DNA of 64,000 nt from Streptomyces plumbidurans. Lineage in GTDB: Bacteria > Actinomycetota > Actinomycetes > Streptomycetales > Streptomycetaceae. Location: contig NZ_JAFJSY010000069.1 of assembly GCF_019857225.1 (NCBI RefSeq), forward strand, positions 1 through 64,000, read 5' to 3'. The notes beneath the pieces were generated by a model. That model had not been told where the DNA came from. It saw only the letters and a program-made list of their open reading frames with translations, and did no database searches. Every line of letters starts with the position of its first letter. The stretch's first letter is position 1. Shown here in pieces: positions 16,645-25,812 of this stretch. The translations under genes were made by a program, and so were the position numbers.

Positions 16645-17718
16645 ATGACCGAAGTCACCGTCCCCTTCCGCGCGGGCCGTGCGGGATACGCCAGTTACCG
16701 GATCCCCGCGGTGGTCACGACCGCCGAGGGCACGCTCCTCGCCTTCTGCGAGGGCCGCGTCGCCTCCGCGAGCGATCACGGTCGCATCGACATCGTGCTC
16801 AGGCGTTCGACGGACGGCGGCCGCACCTGGGGCCCGCTGACGGTCGCCGCGAGCAACGGCACCGCTCTCGCGGGCAACCCCGCGCCCGTCGCCCTCGACA
16901 CCGGCCGCGTCCTCCTCGTCCACGTCCGCTCGGCGGCCGCCGCCTCGGAGGACCTGATCGTGCGCGGCAGGGTGACGGACGCCGACGGGCGCCGGGTGTG
17001 GGTGCGGCACAGCGACGACGAGGGCGTCACCTGGTCGGCCCCGAAGGAGATCACCCGGCAGGTGAAGAAGGCCGGCTGGCGCTGGTACGCCACCACGCCC
17101 GGCCACGGGATCCAGCTGAGCACCGGCCGGGTCGTCGTCCCCGGCAACCACACCCTGCCGCCGACCGGCACCGACGTAGGCAACGAGGGCAAGTACAACG
17201 GCGGCCACTGCCTGCTCAGCGACGACCGGGGCGAGACCTGGTCGCTCGGCTACGTCGACGACGACACCGACGGATACATCAACGTCAACGAGACCACCGC
17301 CGCCGAACTCCCGGGCGGCGACGTCTACTTCAACACCCGCAGCGACTCCGCGCCCCCCGGCAACCGCGCCGACGCCCGCTCCACCGACGGCGGCCGGACC
17401 CTCAGCACCCGCTTCCGCCCGCAGGCCGGCCTGGAGGGCCCCGTCTGCCAGGGCAGCCTGCTGCAACTGCGCGACCCCGACATCCTGCTGTTCTCCGGAC
17501 CCGCCTGCCCCTCCGCCCGCGCCCTGATGACCGTGCGCGCCTCGACCGACGACGGCGTCACCTGGCGCCCGGCGCTCACCGCGGACGGCCTGCCCGCCGC
17601 CTACTCGGACCTCGTCCGCCTCGACGCCTCCACCGTCGGACTTCTCTACGAGACGGGGGACTTCGGGGCGTACGAACGGATCGTCTTCCGGAGGCTGCCC
17701 GTGACGCGGCTCACCTGA
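16645..17718 (+). CDS. Sialidase/neuraminidase-family beta-propeller protein
   Basis: A 357-aa protein with the sialidase start YASYRIPAVV (FRIP-type motif whose Arg binds the substrate carboxylate) and five Asp-box-like repeats: STDGGRTWG, SDDEGVTWS, SDDRGETWS, STDGGRTLS and STDDGVTWR. These mark a six-bladed propeller. There is no signal peptide, unlike secreted sialidases, so it may act on cytosolic sugars or be exported in another way. Streptomyces rarely use sialic acid, so related exo-glycosidase activity is possible. It is followed 37 bp later by the F420 gene in the same direction. Confidence 0.82.
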   Translation: MTEVTVPFRAGRAGYASYRIPAVVTTAEGTLLAFCEGRVASASDHGRIDIVLRRSTDGGRTWGPLTVAASNGTALAGNPAPVALDTGRVLLVHVRSAAAASEDLIVRGRVTDADGRRVWVRHSDDEGVTWSAPKEITRQVKKAGWRWYATTPGHGIQLSTGRVVVPGNHTLPPTGTDVGNEGKYNGGHCLLSDDRGETWSLGYVDDDTDGYINVNETTAAELPGGDVYFNTRSDSAPPGNRADARSTDGGRTLSTRFRPQAGLEGPVCQGSLLQLRDPDILLFSGPACPSARALMTVRASTDDGVTWRPALTADGLPAAYSDLVRLDASTVGLLYETGDFGAYERIVFRRLPVTRLT

Positions 17719-17755
17719 TCCGCCGGGGTGCTGCGGCCGGACGTAAAGTCGGCCC

Positions 17756-18472
17756 ATGACCTCTACCGACAGTGCCGCACAGACCCCCGCGAAGGCCCCC
17801 GCCAAGGACCCCTGGGACCTCCCCGACGTCTCCGGGCTCGTCGTCGGCGTGCTCGGCGGGACCGGGCCGCAGGGCAAGGGGCTGGCCTACCGGCTGGCCA
17901 AGGCAGGCCAGAAGGTGATCATCGGTTCGCGGGCCGCCGAGCGCGCGCAGGCCGCCGCCGGTGAACTCGGGCACGGCATCGAGGGCGCCGACAACGCCGA
18001 GTGCGCGCGCCGCAGCGACGTCGTGATCGTGGCCGTGCCGTGGGACGGCCACGGCAAGACGCTCGAAGGGCTGCGCGAGGAGCTGGCGGGCAAGCTGGTC
18101 GTCGACTGCGTCAACCCGCTCGGCTTCGACAAGAAGGGCGCCTACGCCATCAAGCCGGACGAGGGCAGCGCCGCCGAGCAGGCCGCCGCCCTGCTGCCCG
18201 ACTCCCGGGTCACCGCCGCCTTCCACCACCTGTCGGCGGTCCTGCTGCAGGACCCGGAGATCGACGAGATCGACACCGATGTGATGGTCCTCGGCGAGGT
18301 GCGCGCCGACGTCGAGACCGTGCAGGCGCTCGCCGGGCGCATCCCCGGCATGCGCGGCGTCTTCGCCGGCCGGCTGCGCAACGCCCACCAGGTGGAGTCG
18401 CTGGTCGCGAACCTGATCTCGGTCAACCGGCGGTACAAGGCGCACGCCGGACTCCGTGTGACCGACGTGTGA
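17756..18472 (+). CDS. npdG: NADPH:F420 oxidoreductase
   Basis: A 238-aa enzyme of the F420H2:NADP oxidoreductase family, moving hydride between NADP(H) and coenzyme F420. The N-terminal dinucleotide fold reads VGVLGGTGPQGKGLAYRLA, with Arg in IGSRAAER positioned for the NADPH 2'-phosphate. Later parts include DCVNPLGFDKKGAY and FHHLSAVLL, typical of the family. In Streptomyces it supplies F420H2 to tailoring reductases and other F420 enzymes. The start ATG lies close behind the sialidase-like gene. Confidence 0.9.
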   Translation: MTSTDSAAQTPAKAPAKDPWDLPDVSGLVVGVLGGTGPQGKGLAYRLAKAGQKVIIGSRAAERAQAAAGELGHGIEGADNAECARRSDVVIVAVPWDGHGKTLEGLREELAGKLVVDCVNPLGFDKKGAYAIKPDEGSAAEQAAALLPDSRVTAAFHHLSAVLLQDPEIDEIDTDVMVLGEVRADVETVQALAGRIPGMRGVFAGRLRNAHQVESLVANLISVNRRYKAHAGLRVTDV

Positions 18473-18551
18473 GCGCGTGGGGGACACTGGAGGGCGTAGC
18501 AGTGTCCCCCCAGCCCGCCGACAGCCGGGCCGCCGACAGGAGCCGACCGTC

Positions 18552-18746
18552 ATGCCCCGCCTTGGCATCTATGCCTTGATCGTCTTCGTCCTCGCCGTGG
18601 CCGCGGCCGTCGTCTCCTTCGCGCAGGGCAGCTGGCTGGGGATCGTCTGGATCCTGCTGGCGGGACTGTCCAGCAACATGTGCTGGTACTACCTCAAGCG
18701 CGGCCGGGCCGAGCAGCGCACCGGGGCCGCCTACCAGAAGCGGTAG
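18552..18746 (+). CDS. Small two-helix membrane protein
   Basis: A 64-aa protein with two hydrophobic helices (YALIVFVLAVAAAVVSFA and WLGIVWILLAGLSSNM) and a basic tail (LKRGRAEQRT). ATG 18552 was chosen over an upstream start because the AGGAGC motif is correctly spaced. Its last 16 bp overlap the stop of the convergent site-2-type protease gene. No family name is recognised. Confidence 0.7.
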   Translation: MPRLGIYALIVFVLAVAAAVVSFAQGSWLGIVWILLAGLSSNMCWYYLKRGRAEQRTGAAYQKR

Positions 18747-19498
18747 AGGCTGTAGCCGAACGAGGTGTCCCAGTCGCTGACGCCGAGTCCGCGCAGGATC
18801 GCGTCGACCAGGTCGAAGAAGACCGAGTTGATCGACGGCACCCACAGCAGCGCGAACACGAACAGCAGGCCGAACTGCGCGAAGGGCTCCACCTGCCGCT
18901 TGACGTTGTACGACAGCCAGGGCTCGACGATGCCGTAGCCGTCCAGGCCCGGCACGGGCAGGAAGTTCAGGATCGCCGCGCTGACCTGGAGCAGGGCGAG
19001 GAACGCGAGGGCGTAGCGGAAGTCGCCCGGCACGCCGTCCAGGGCGTGCAGCCAGAACGGCGCCGTGCACACGGCCGCGAACAGGACGTTCGTCAGCGGG
19101 CCCGCGGCCGAGATCAGGCTGTGCCGCCACTTGCCCCGGATGCGGTCACGCTCGATGAAGACGGCACCGCCGGGCAGCCCGATGCCGCCCATGATCACGA
19201 AGATCACCGGGAGCACGATGCTCAGCAGCGCGTGCGTGTACTTCATCGGGTTCAGGGTGAGATAGCCCTTCGCGCCGATCGTGATGTCGCCGCTGTGCAG
19301 GGCCGTTCGCGCGTGCGCGTACTCGTGCAGGCACAGCGAGACGACCCAGGCCGCCGTCACGAACAGGAACACGGCCACGCCCGGCTGCTCGGCGAACCCG
19401 GTCCAGGTGGCCCAGCCCGTCACCGCCGTGACGGCCAGTATCCCGAGGAAGACGGGACTGACCCTCCGGTCGCTGCGGCTGGTGGTGGCGGTGGTCAT
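18731..19498 (-). CDS. Site-2 protease family (M50) membrane protein
   Basis: A 255-aa polytopic protein with the zinc-site HEYAHA (HExxH-type, about residues 58-63) in one membrane helix and the second ligand motif NFLPVPGLDGYGI (NxxPxxxxDG). These define the M50B site-2 peptidases that cut within membranes. The bacterial branch lacking a PDZ domain, as here, is often of unknown target; it may cleave anti-sigma factors or signal-peptide remnants. ATG 19498 gives the family length. It diverges from the AfsR-like regulator by about 145 bp. Confidence 0.86.
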   Translation of the reverse strand: MTTATTSRSDRRVSPVFLGILAVTAVTGWATWTGFAEQPGVAVFLFVTAAWVVSLCLHEYAHARTALHSGDITIGAKGYLTLNPMKYTHALLSIVLPVIFVIMGGIGLPGGAVFIERDRIRGKWRHSLISAAGPLTNVLFAAVCTAPFWLHALDGVPGDFRYALAFLALLQVSAAILNFLPVPGLDGYGIVEPWLSYNVKRQVEPFAQFGLLFVFALLWVPSINSVFFDLVDAILRGLGVSDWDTSFGYSLYRFW

Positions 19499-19643
19499 GG
19501 GGCTCCCTGAACAGTACGGGTCCACGGTGGGACTGCCCGACGGTACCGGGCGCAGAGGGAAAACGTCTCGCGAGGGTGCGACGGTTCCGCCCCGCCGACC
19601 GAACCCCGTGACCGTCCGCGACACGAGCGGGGACAATGGGCCC

Positions 19644-22600
19644 GTGCGCTATCGCATCCTCGGCACCACTCAGGCGCTCCACCCCGACGGCACCCCCCTC
19701 CAGGTCGGCGGGGCGCGGCTGCGTGCCCTGCTGACCGTGCTCGCCCTGCGGGCGGGCCGCACCGTACCGGTGAGTGTGCTGGTCGACGACGTGTGGGACG
19801 GCGATCCGCCCGCGGACGCGGCGGGCGCGCTGCAGGCCCTGGTCGGCCGGCTGCGCCGGACCCTGGGCGCGGACGCCGTCGCCTCCGGCGAGGGCGGCTA
19901 CCGGCTCGCCGCCCGGCCCGACGACGTCGACCTGCACCGTTTCGAGCGGCGGACCGGTGAGGGGGTGCGCGCGCTCGCCGACGGCGACCCCGCCAAGGCG
20001 GCCGTCGTGCTGGACGACGCGCTCGCCCTGTGGCGCGGCCCCGCCCTCGCCGACCTGCCCGACCGCACTGCCGAGGCGGCCCGTTGGGACGCCCGCCGGC
20101 TCGACGCCCTGCGCGCCCGCCACACCGCCGCGCTCGCCCTGGGCCACGCCGAGCAGTCCCTGCCCGAGCTGACCGCCCTGTGCGACACCCACCCCCTCGA
20201 CGAGCCCCTGCAGGCGCTGCGGCTGCGCGCGCTGCGCGACGCGGGCCGCACGGCTCAGGCACTGGCCGCGTTCGAGGACGTACGGCTGCTCCTCGCGGAC
20301 CGGCTGGGCTCCGACCCCGGGCCCGAACTGACCGCGCTGCACGGCGAGTTGCTGAACGGGAGCGCCAGGACCGCCCCGGTGGAGCCGCCCGCCGCCGCAC
20401 CGGCCGCCACGGCCGCCGCCGCGCCCCCCGGCAACCTCCGGGCCCGGCTGACCTCCTTCGTCGGCCGCGAGGCCGACATCGATGCCATCCGCCAGGACCT
20501 CGCAGCGGCCCGTCTGGTGACGCTGCTCGGACCCGGCGGGGCGGGCAAGACCCGGCTGTCGCAGGAGGCCGCCGAGACCGTGCGCCACGCCTCCCGCGAC
20601 GGGGTGTGGCTCGCCGAACTCGCCCCCGTCGACGACCCGAAGGCCGTACCGGAAGCCGTCCTGACCGCCCTCGGCGCCCGCGAGACCGTGCTCTACGGCG
20701 CCGGGGCCGAGGCCATGCGCGCCGGCAGCGACCGGCACGACGATCCCCTGGAGCGGCTCGCCGAGCACTGCGGCAGGCGCCGCATGCTGATCGTCCTCGA
20801 CAACTGCGAGCATGTCGTCGACGCCGCTGCCCACCTCGTCGAGGAACTGCTGGAGCGCTGCCCGGGGCTGACGGTGCTCGCCACCAGTCGTGAACCGCTG
20901 GGCGTACCGGGGGAGTTGGTGCGCCCGGTGGAGCCGCTGCCGGAGCCGGTGGCGCTGCGGCTGCTTGCCGACCGGGGAGCAGCCGCGCGCCCCGGCTTCC
21001 GGGTCGAGGAGGACCCCGAGGCGTGCGCCGAGATCTGCCGACGGCTCGACGGGCTCCCGCTCGCCATCGAACTCGCCGCCGCCCGGCTGCGGATGCTCAC
21101 CCCACGGCAGATCGCCGACCGGCTCGACGACCGCTTCCGGCTGCTCACCTCCGGCAGCCGTACGGTCCGGCCCCGCCAGCAGACCCTGCGCGCGGTCGTC
21201 GACTGGTCCTGGGACCTGCTCGACGAGGACGAACGGGAGGTACTGCGCCGCCTGTCGGTGTTCGCCGGCGGCTGCGACCTGGCCGCCGCCGAGGCCGTCT
21301 GCGGACCCGCGGCCCTCGACGCGCTGGGCTCCCTGGTCGACAAGTCCCTGGTGGTGGCCGCCCCTTCGGGCGACGGGGAGATGCGCTACCGGCTGCTGGA
21401 GACCGTCGGCGAGTACGCGGGCGAACGCCTGGCCGAGGCGGACGGGCAGCGCGAGGCGGGCCGGGCCCACCGCACGTACTTCCGCGAACTCGCCCGCCGC
21501 ACCGACCCGTTGCTGCGCGGCTCCGACCAACTCGCCGCCATCCGGACCCTGGAGCGCGAGTACGAGAACCTGCGCACCGCCCTGCGGCACGCCGTCGCCG
21601 AGGGCGACGAGCAGGAGGGGATCTGCCTGGTGCTGTCGCTGGCCTGGTACTGGCAGATGCGCGATCTGCGCATCGAGGCCCGCAACTGGTCGCGCGAGGT
21701 GCAGGCCCTCGGCCCCGACCCGTTCACCGAGCCCGCACGCCCCGCCGTGCCCGTCTGGGAGCGCTGCACGGACACCCCGCCGCCGTGGACCGGTGAACTG
21801 CTCGAAGAGGCCCGGCGCGGCCTGCACCTGGTCCATCTCGCCTGCATGGACACCGAGTTGGAGGCCTGGCAGACCCCGCAGGCACAGGCGAAGCTGCGCA
21901 CCATCGCCGACACCTACACCCCGGGACTTCCGCAGACCTGCCGCAGTCCCGGCTCCCTGTGGTTCTACGCCGTCATGCTCACCGCCGACATGCCCCGGCT
22001 GCGTGAGCTCATCGAGGCCACCGTGCGCACCTGCCGGGCCACGCCCGGGTACGAGTGGGAGCTCGCCGCGAGTCTGCAGATGCGGGCCAACCTGCTCGCC
22101 AACCGCAGCGACTGGGCGGGCGACGCGACCCGGGACGCCGACGAGTCGCTGGAGATCTACCGCCGGATCGGGGATCTGTGGGGCACGGCGGAGGCGCTCT
22201 CCGCGCGCGGCGAGTCCAACGAGAAGCAGGGCCGCTGGCGTGCCGCCGCCGACGACTACGAGCGGGCGATCGAGCACGCCGAGCGCCTCGGCGCCCGCGC
22301 CCAGGTGGCCGTGCTCAACGCCCGGCTCGGCGCCGCGCTGCTGGAGGCGGGCGAGACCGAGCGCGGCGAGCGGCTGCTGCACGAGGTGATCGACCAGCAG
22401 GAGGGCTACGCCAACGAGGCGATGCCCGCAGCGAGGATGTTCCTGGCGGGCCGCTACGGCCTGACCGGCCGCATCCCCGAGGCACGCGAGGAACTGCGGC
22501 TGCTGCGCGAGCAGTTCAAGATCGCGCACTTCGTCGTCTTCGACGCGTTCCTGCTCGGCATGGAGGCCTGGCTGGACGCCGCCGACGGCCGCTACGAGGA

Positions 22601-22928
22601 GTCCCTGGCCAAGGTCCGCCAGGCGCTGGAGCGGGCCGGCGATCCGCTCTCGGAGGCCATAGCGCCCTCGATGCGCTCCACCTATCTGACCGTCGCGGCC
22701 ATCGCCCTCACCGGGGCCGACGGCGGCCGCCGCGCCCGGGACGCCGCCCGAGCCCTCGGCGCCGCGGCCCGCTTCCTGCCGCCCGGCCACGTCCCCTCCT
22801 GCCTGGAGCGCGAGACCCGCGAGCGGGCGGAGGCAGGCACCCGCGCCGCGCTCGGCGAGGAGGCGTACGAGGCCGCGTACGCGCAGGGCGGCGGCCTCTC
22901 CCCGGAGGAGGCCACCGCCCTGGTCTGA
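19644..22928 (+). CDS. AfsR/SARP-family transcriptional regulator with NB-ARC and TPR-like domains
   Basis: A 1094-aa regulator. The N-terminus (residues 1-90) is an OmpR-like winged helix as in SARPs (GARLRALLTVLALRAGRTV, then VDDVWDGDPP), followed by the BTAD bacterial activation domain to about 245. An NB-ARC ATPase follows with Walker A GPGGAGKTRL (about 295-304) and Walker B MLIVLDNCEHVV (near 381), then helical TPR-like repeats to the end. It lacks a C-terminal LuxR helix-turn-helix. Such proteins activate promoters with 11-bp-periodic repeats, often in secondary metabolism. GTG 19644 is the likely start. It converges on an ABC exporter, and its 3' tail is duplicated in a tandem array. 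Confidence 0.88.
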   Translation: MRYRILGTTQALHPDGTPLQVGGARLRALLTVLALRAGRTVPVSVLVDDVWDGDPPADAAGALQALVGRLRRTLGADAVASGEGGYRLAARPDDVDLHRFERRTGEGVRALADGDPAKAAVVLDDALALWRGPALADLPDRTAEAARWDARRLDALRARHTAALALGHAEQSLPELTALCDTHPLDEPLQALRLRALRDAGRTAQALAAFEDVRLLLADRLGSDPGPELTALHGELLNGSARTAPVEPPAAAPAATAAAAPPGNLRARLTSFVGREADIDAIRQDLAAARLVTLLGPGGAGKTRLSQEAAETVRHASRDGVWLAELAPVDDPKAVPEAVLTALGARETVLYGAGAEAMRAGSDRHDDPLERLAEHCGRRRMLIVLDNCEHVVDAAAHLVEELLERCPGLTVLATSREPLGVPGELVRPVEPLPEPVALRLLADRGAAARPGFRVEEDPEACAEICRRLDGLPLAIELAAARLRMLTPRQIADRLDDRFRLLTSGSRTVRPRQQTLRAVVDWSWDLLDEDEREVLRRLSVFAGGCDLAAAEAVCGPAALDALGSLVDKSLVVAAPSGDGEMRYRLLETVGEYAGERLAEADGQREAGRAHRTYFRELARRTDPLLRGSDQLAAIRTLEREYENLRTALRHAVAEGDEQEGICLVLSLAWYWQMRDLRIEARNWSREVQALGPDPFTEPARPAVPVWERCTDTPPPWTGELLEEARRGLHLVHLACMDTELEAWQTPQAQAKLRTIADTYTPGLPQTCRSPGSLWFYAVMLTADMPRLRELIEATVRTCRATPGYEWELAASLQMRANLLANRSDWAGDATRDADESLEIYRRIGDLWGTAEALSARGESNEKQGRWRAAADDYERAIEHAERLGARAQVAVLNARLGAALLEAGETERGERLLHEVIDQQEGYANEAMPAARMFLAGRYGLTGRIPEAREELRLLREQFKIAHFVVFDAFLLGMEAWLDAADGRYEESLAKVRQALERAGDPLSEAIAPSMRSTYLTVAAIALTGADGGRRARDAARALGAAARFLPPGHVPSCLERETRERAEAGTRAALGEEAYEAAYAQGGGLSPEEATALV

Positions 22929-23967
22929 CGCGCGATCGAGGCGAACGTCAGCTTTTGGTGCGGAACTTGTGGATGGCGTACGGCGCCGCCACCGCGGTGA
23001 TCGCCGGCGACCGGCCCAGCGTGACCCACGGGTGGTGTGCGACCGGGCCGCCACCCTCAGCCCGCGCCCTGCTCGGCGAGGAGGCGTACGAGGCCGCGTA
23101 CGCGCAGGGCGGCGGCCTCTCCCCGGAGGAGGCCACCGCCCTGGTCTGACGCGCGATCGAGGCGAACGTCAGCTTTTGGTGCGGAACTTGTGGATGGCGT
23201 ACGGCGCCGCCACCGCGGTGATCGCCGGCGACCGGCCCAGCGTGACCCACGGGTGGTGTGCGACCGGGCCGCCACCCTCAGCCCGCGCCCTGCTCGGCGA
23301 GGAGGCGTACGAGGCCGCGTACGCGCAGGGCGGCGGCCTCTCCCCGGAGGAGGCCACCGCCCTGGTCTGACGCGCGATCGAGGCGAACGTCAGCTTTTGG
23401 TGCGGAACTTGTGGATGGCGTACGGCGCCGCCACCGCGGTGATCGCCGGCGACCGGCCCAGCGTGACCCACGGGTGGTGTGCGACCGGGCCGCCACCCTC
23501 AGCCCGCGCCCTGCTCGGCGAGGAGGCGTACGAGGCCGCGTACGCGCAGGGCGGCGGCCTCTCCCCGGAGGAGGCCACCGCCCTGGTCTGACGCGCGATC
23601 GAGGCGAACGTCAGCTTTTGGTGCGGAACTTGTGGATGGCGTACGGCGCCGCCACCGCGGTGATCGCCGGCGACCGGCCCAGCGTGACCCACGGGTGGTG
23701 TGCGACCGGGCCGCCACCCTCAGCCCGCGCCCTGCTCGGCGAGGAGGCGTACGAGGCCGCGTACGCGCAGGGCGGCGGCCTCTCCCCGGAGGAGGCCACC
23801 GCCCTGGTCTGACGCGCGCCCATGGCGAACGTCAGCTCTTGGTGCGGAACTTGTGGATGGCGTACGGCGCCGCCACCGCCGTGATGGCGAGGGACCAGCC
23901 CAGCGTCACCCACAGGTCGTGCGCGACCGGGCCGCCCACCATGAGCCCGCGCGCCGCGTCGGCGAGC
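22852..23967. repeat. 221-bp tandem array spanning a convergent gene junction
   Basis: The phrase AGGCGTACGAGG recurs at 22861, 23082, 23303, 23524 and 23745, exactly 221 bp apart. Each unit contains the last codons of the AfsR-like gene (ending EEATALV and TGA), a 19-bp spacer, and the 3' end of the opposing ABC permease gene (ending FRTKS). The first four units are identical to each other. Their permease tails differ from the native one (stop at 23832) by about 15 base changes, for example AHHPWVTLG against AHDLWVTLG. This array explains the gene-free stretch at 22929-23831. Since 221 is not a multiple of three, frames rotate and 184-residue open frames appear; they are not genes. Confidence 0.95.
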
Positions 23968-24704
23968 GTGGACAGCGGGTTGTAGTCGGTGAAGGCCTGC
24001 AGCCAGCCCGGCATCGACTTCGTCGGCGCGAAGATCGACGAGCCGAACTGCAGCGGGAAGAGCACAAGGAACCCCATCGCCTGCACGGACTGAGCGTTCT
24101 TCAGGACCACGCCCAGGGTGAGGAACACCCACATGATGGAGGAGGCGAACACCGCGGACAGGCCGACGGCGGCGAACAGGCCGGCCCAGTGGTGGATGTC
24201 GAACCCGACCAGCACGGCGACGATCATCAGCACGGTGGTCGCGAACAGCATCCGCACCAGTTCCACCGAGATCTTCGCGAACAGCACCGAGCCGCGCCCG
24301 ATCGGCAAGGACCGGAAGCGGTCCATGACACCGGAGTTGAAGTCCTGGCTGAAGCCGGTGCCGACGCCCTGGGAGAGCGTCATGCTCATCATCGCGATCA
24401 TGCCCGGGATGACGTACTGGACGTACCCGTCCTGACCGCCGCCCAGGGCCTGGCCGATCGAGCCGCCGAAGACGTAGACGAACAGCAGGGTGAAGACGAC
24501 CGGCATCAGCAGCGCGTCGAACATCGACTCCGGGTCCTGCTTGATCCACAGCAGGTTGCGGCGGACCAGGGCCCCGGTGTGGCGCAGATGGCCGCGCAGC
24601 GGGATACGGGCGTCGGCAACGGCGGCCGGGGCGGTGGCGGTGTTCGAGGGGGCGGCGCGGAGCGCCTCGTTCAGGGTGGCGGTGGGTGACGGGCGGGAAC
24701 TCAT
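23832..24704 (-). CDS. ABC-2 type exporter permease (DrrB-like)
   Basis: A 290-aa membrane protein with six hydrophobic helices after a cytoplasmic head of about 55 residues. Features of the DrrB/ABC-2 group are seen: RRNLLWIKQDPESMFD before helix 1, YVFGGSIGQALGG, and YVQYVIPGMIAM. It pairs with the ATPase encoded just upstream, whose stop overlaps this start by 4 bp (ATGA). DrrAB exporters usually pump hydrophobic drugs or lipids outwards. Its last codons have been copied into the neighbouring array, but the functional stop lies outside the repeated copies. Confidence 0.88.
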   Translation of the reverse strand: MSSRPSPTATLNEALRAAPSNTATAPAAVADARIPLRGHLRHTGALVRRNLLWIKQDPESMFDALLMPVVFTLLFVYVFGGSIGQALGGGQDGYVQYVIPGMIAMMSMTLSQGVGTGFSQDFNSGVMDRFRSLPIGRGSVLFAKISVELVRMLFATTVLMIVAVLVGFDIHHWAGLFAAVGLSAVFASSIMWVFLTLGVVLKNAQSVQAMGFLVLFPLQFGSSIFAPTKSMPGWLQAFTDYNPLSTLADAARGLMVGGPVAHDLWVTLGWSLAITAVAAPYAIHKFRTKS

Positions 24705-25726
24705 ACGGCGACCTCCTCGCGGGTCTCGGTGGGGACGGTGTCCTGCGGGGCACTGGCGCGGTGGCCGGTGAGCGAGAGGAACACCTCGTCCAGGCTGGGC
24801 AGTTCGGTGGTGATGGAGCCGAGGGTGATGCCGCGCGACATGATCACGCCGACCACGGCGGTCAGCTGCTCGTCGCTGAGGATCGGCACGAGCACGGAGC
24901 CGCTCTCGGCGTCGACGGTGGTGGTGGCGAGCCCGGTGATGCCGAGCTCGTCGAGGGCGCCGGCGAGCGGCTCCAGCTGCAGCCGGTCCGCGGGCCGCAC
25001 CCGCAGCGTCCGCCCGCCGACCTTGGCCTTCAGCTCGTCGATGGCACCGCCCGCGATGACCTTTCCGCGGTCCACCACGGTCAGCTCGGAGGCGAGCTGC
25101 TCGGCCTCCTCCATGTACTGGGTGGTGAGCAGCACGGTCACGCCGTCGCCGACCATCCTCTTCACCTCGCCCCACACCTCGTTGCGGGTACGGGGGTCGA
25201 GGCCCGTGGTCGGCTCGTCGAGGAAGAGCACCTGGGGCCGGCCGATCATCGAGGCGGCGAGGTCGAGGCGGCGCCGCATACCGCCGGAGTAGGTGCTCGC
25301 GGGCCGCTTGGCGGCGTCCGTGAGCGAGAACCGCTCCAGCAGCTCGTCGGCACGCGCGCGGGCGTCCTTGCGCGGCAGGTCGAGCAGCCGCCCGATCATG
25401 TAGAGGTTCTCCCAGCCGGGGAGCTTCTCGTCGACCGAGGCGTACTGCCCGGTCAGTCCTATCACCCGGCGCAGCTGTCGCGGCTGCCGCAGCACGTCGT
25501 ACCCGGCGACGGTCGCCTCGCCCGCGGTCGGGCTGAGCAGGGTGGACAGAATCCGCACGAGGGTGGTCTTGCCGGCCCCGTTCGGCCCGAGCACACCCAT
25601 CACGGTGCCCTCGCGCACGTCCAGGTCGACGCCGTCCAGCGCCTTGGTCTCGCCGTAGTGCTTGACCATCCCCCGCACGGTGACGGCGATGCCGTCGTCA
25701 CTGGCGTTGTTGTCGATTCGCGTCAT
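24701..25726 (-). CDS. ABC exporter ATPase (DrrA-like)
   Basis: A 341-aa ATPase with Walker A LGPNGAGKTTL, signature YSGGMRRRLDLA, Walker B VLFLDEPTTGLDP and an H-loop replaced by Q in LLTTQYMEE, as in many DrrA proteins. The C-terminal 100 residues form the DrrA-specific regulatory domain. ATG 25726 (MTRIDNN) is preferred; a frame opening at 25756 would run through the promoter repeats. It forms an operon with the permease, apparently separated from panB by a strong hairpin. Confidence 0.9.
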   Translation of the reverse strand: MTRIDNNASDDGIAVTVRGMVKHYGETKALDGVDLDVREGTVMGVLGPNGAGKTTLVRILSTLLSPTAGEATVAGYDVLRQPRQLRRVIGLTGQYASVDEKLPGWENLYMIGRLLDLPRKDARARADELLERFSLTDAAKRPASTYSGGMRRRLDLAASMIGRPQVLFLDEPTTGLDPRTRNEVWGEVKRMVGDGVTVLLTTQYMEEAEQLASELTVVDRGKVIAGGAIDELKAKVGGRTLRVRPADRLQLEPLAGALDELGITGLATTTVDAESGSVLVPILSDEQLTAVVGVIMSRGITLGSITTELPSLDEVFLSLTGHRASAPQDTVPTETREEVAV

Positions 25727-25749
25727 GGAACAGACAGTGCCAGCTCCCA

Positions 25750-25808
25750 CCGACAAACCACCGACACGTCGCCGACAGCGCCGGGCCCGCGCCGACAGGC
25801 CGCCGACA
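25750..25808 (-). promoter_or_regulatory. 11-bp-periodic TGTCGG direct repeats (SARP-like binding site)
   Basis: On the - strand TGTCGG occurs five times. On + coordinates the CCGACA complements begin at 25750, 25761, 25772, 25792 and 25803, spacings of 11, 11, 20 and 11. SARP/AfsR proteins bind direct heptamers at 11-bp pitch, with the last repeat about 8 bp before the -10. Here the proximal repeat TGTCGGT is followed about 9 bp later by CACTGT, close to the ATPase start codon. A SARP-family gene lies in the same neighbourhood. Binding is inferred from spacing, not shown. Confidence 0.6.
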
Positions 25809-25812
25809 GGAC

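Noticed and set aside
14329..17877. A 1182-codon open frame on the - strand
   Set aside because: Only the part at about 15560-15855 is real protein (the N-terminal half of the broken MFS gene). The rest is antisense to the sialidase-like gene or out of frame with the hypothetical at 15963.
19146..23054. A 1302-codon open frame on the - strand
   Set aside because: It lies antisense to the AfsR-like gene and is an effect of GC bias; it is low-complexity (Gly/Ala/Arg/Val-rich) without any family motif. Only its last part coincides with the M50 protease region in another frame.
23037..23812. Repeated 184-codon open frames inside the 221-bp array
   Set aside because: They come from reading the same unit in three frames, because 221 is not a multiple of three. 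No ribosome sites, and they end in the copied AfsR tail.
22852..23967. CRISPR array
   Set aside because: The units are fully repeated with no variable spacers, are 221 bp long and contain gene tails; there are no cas genes.
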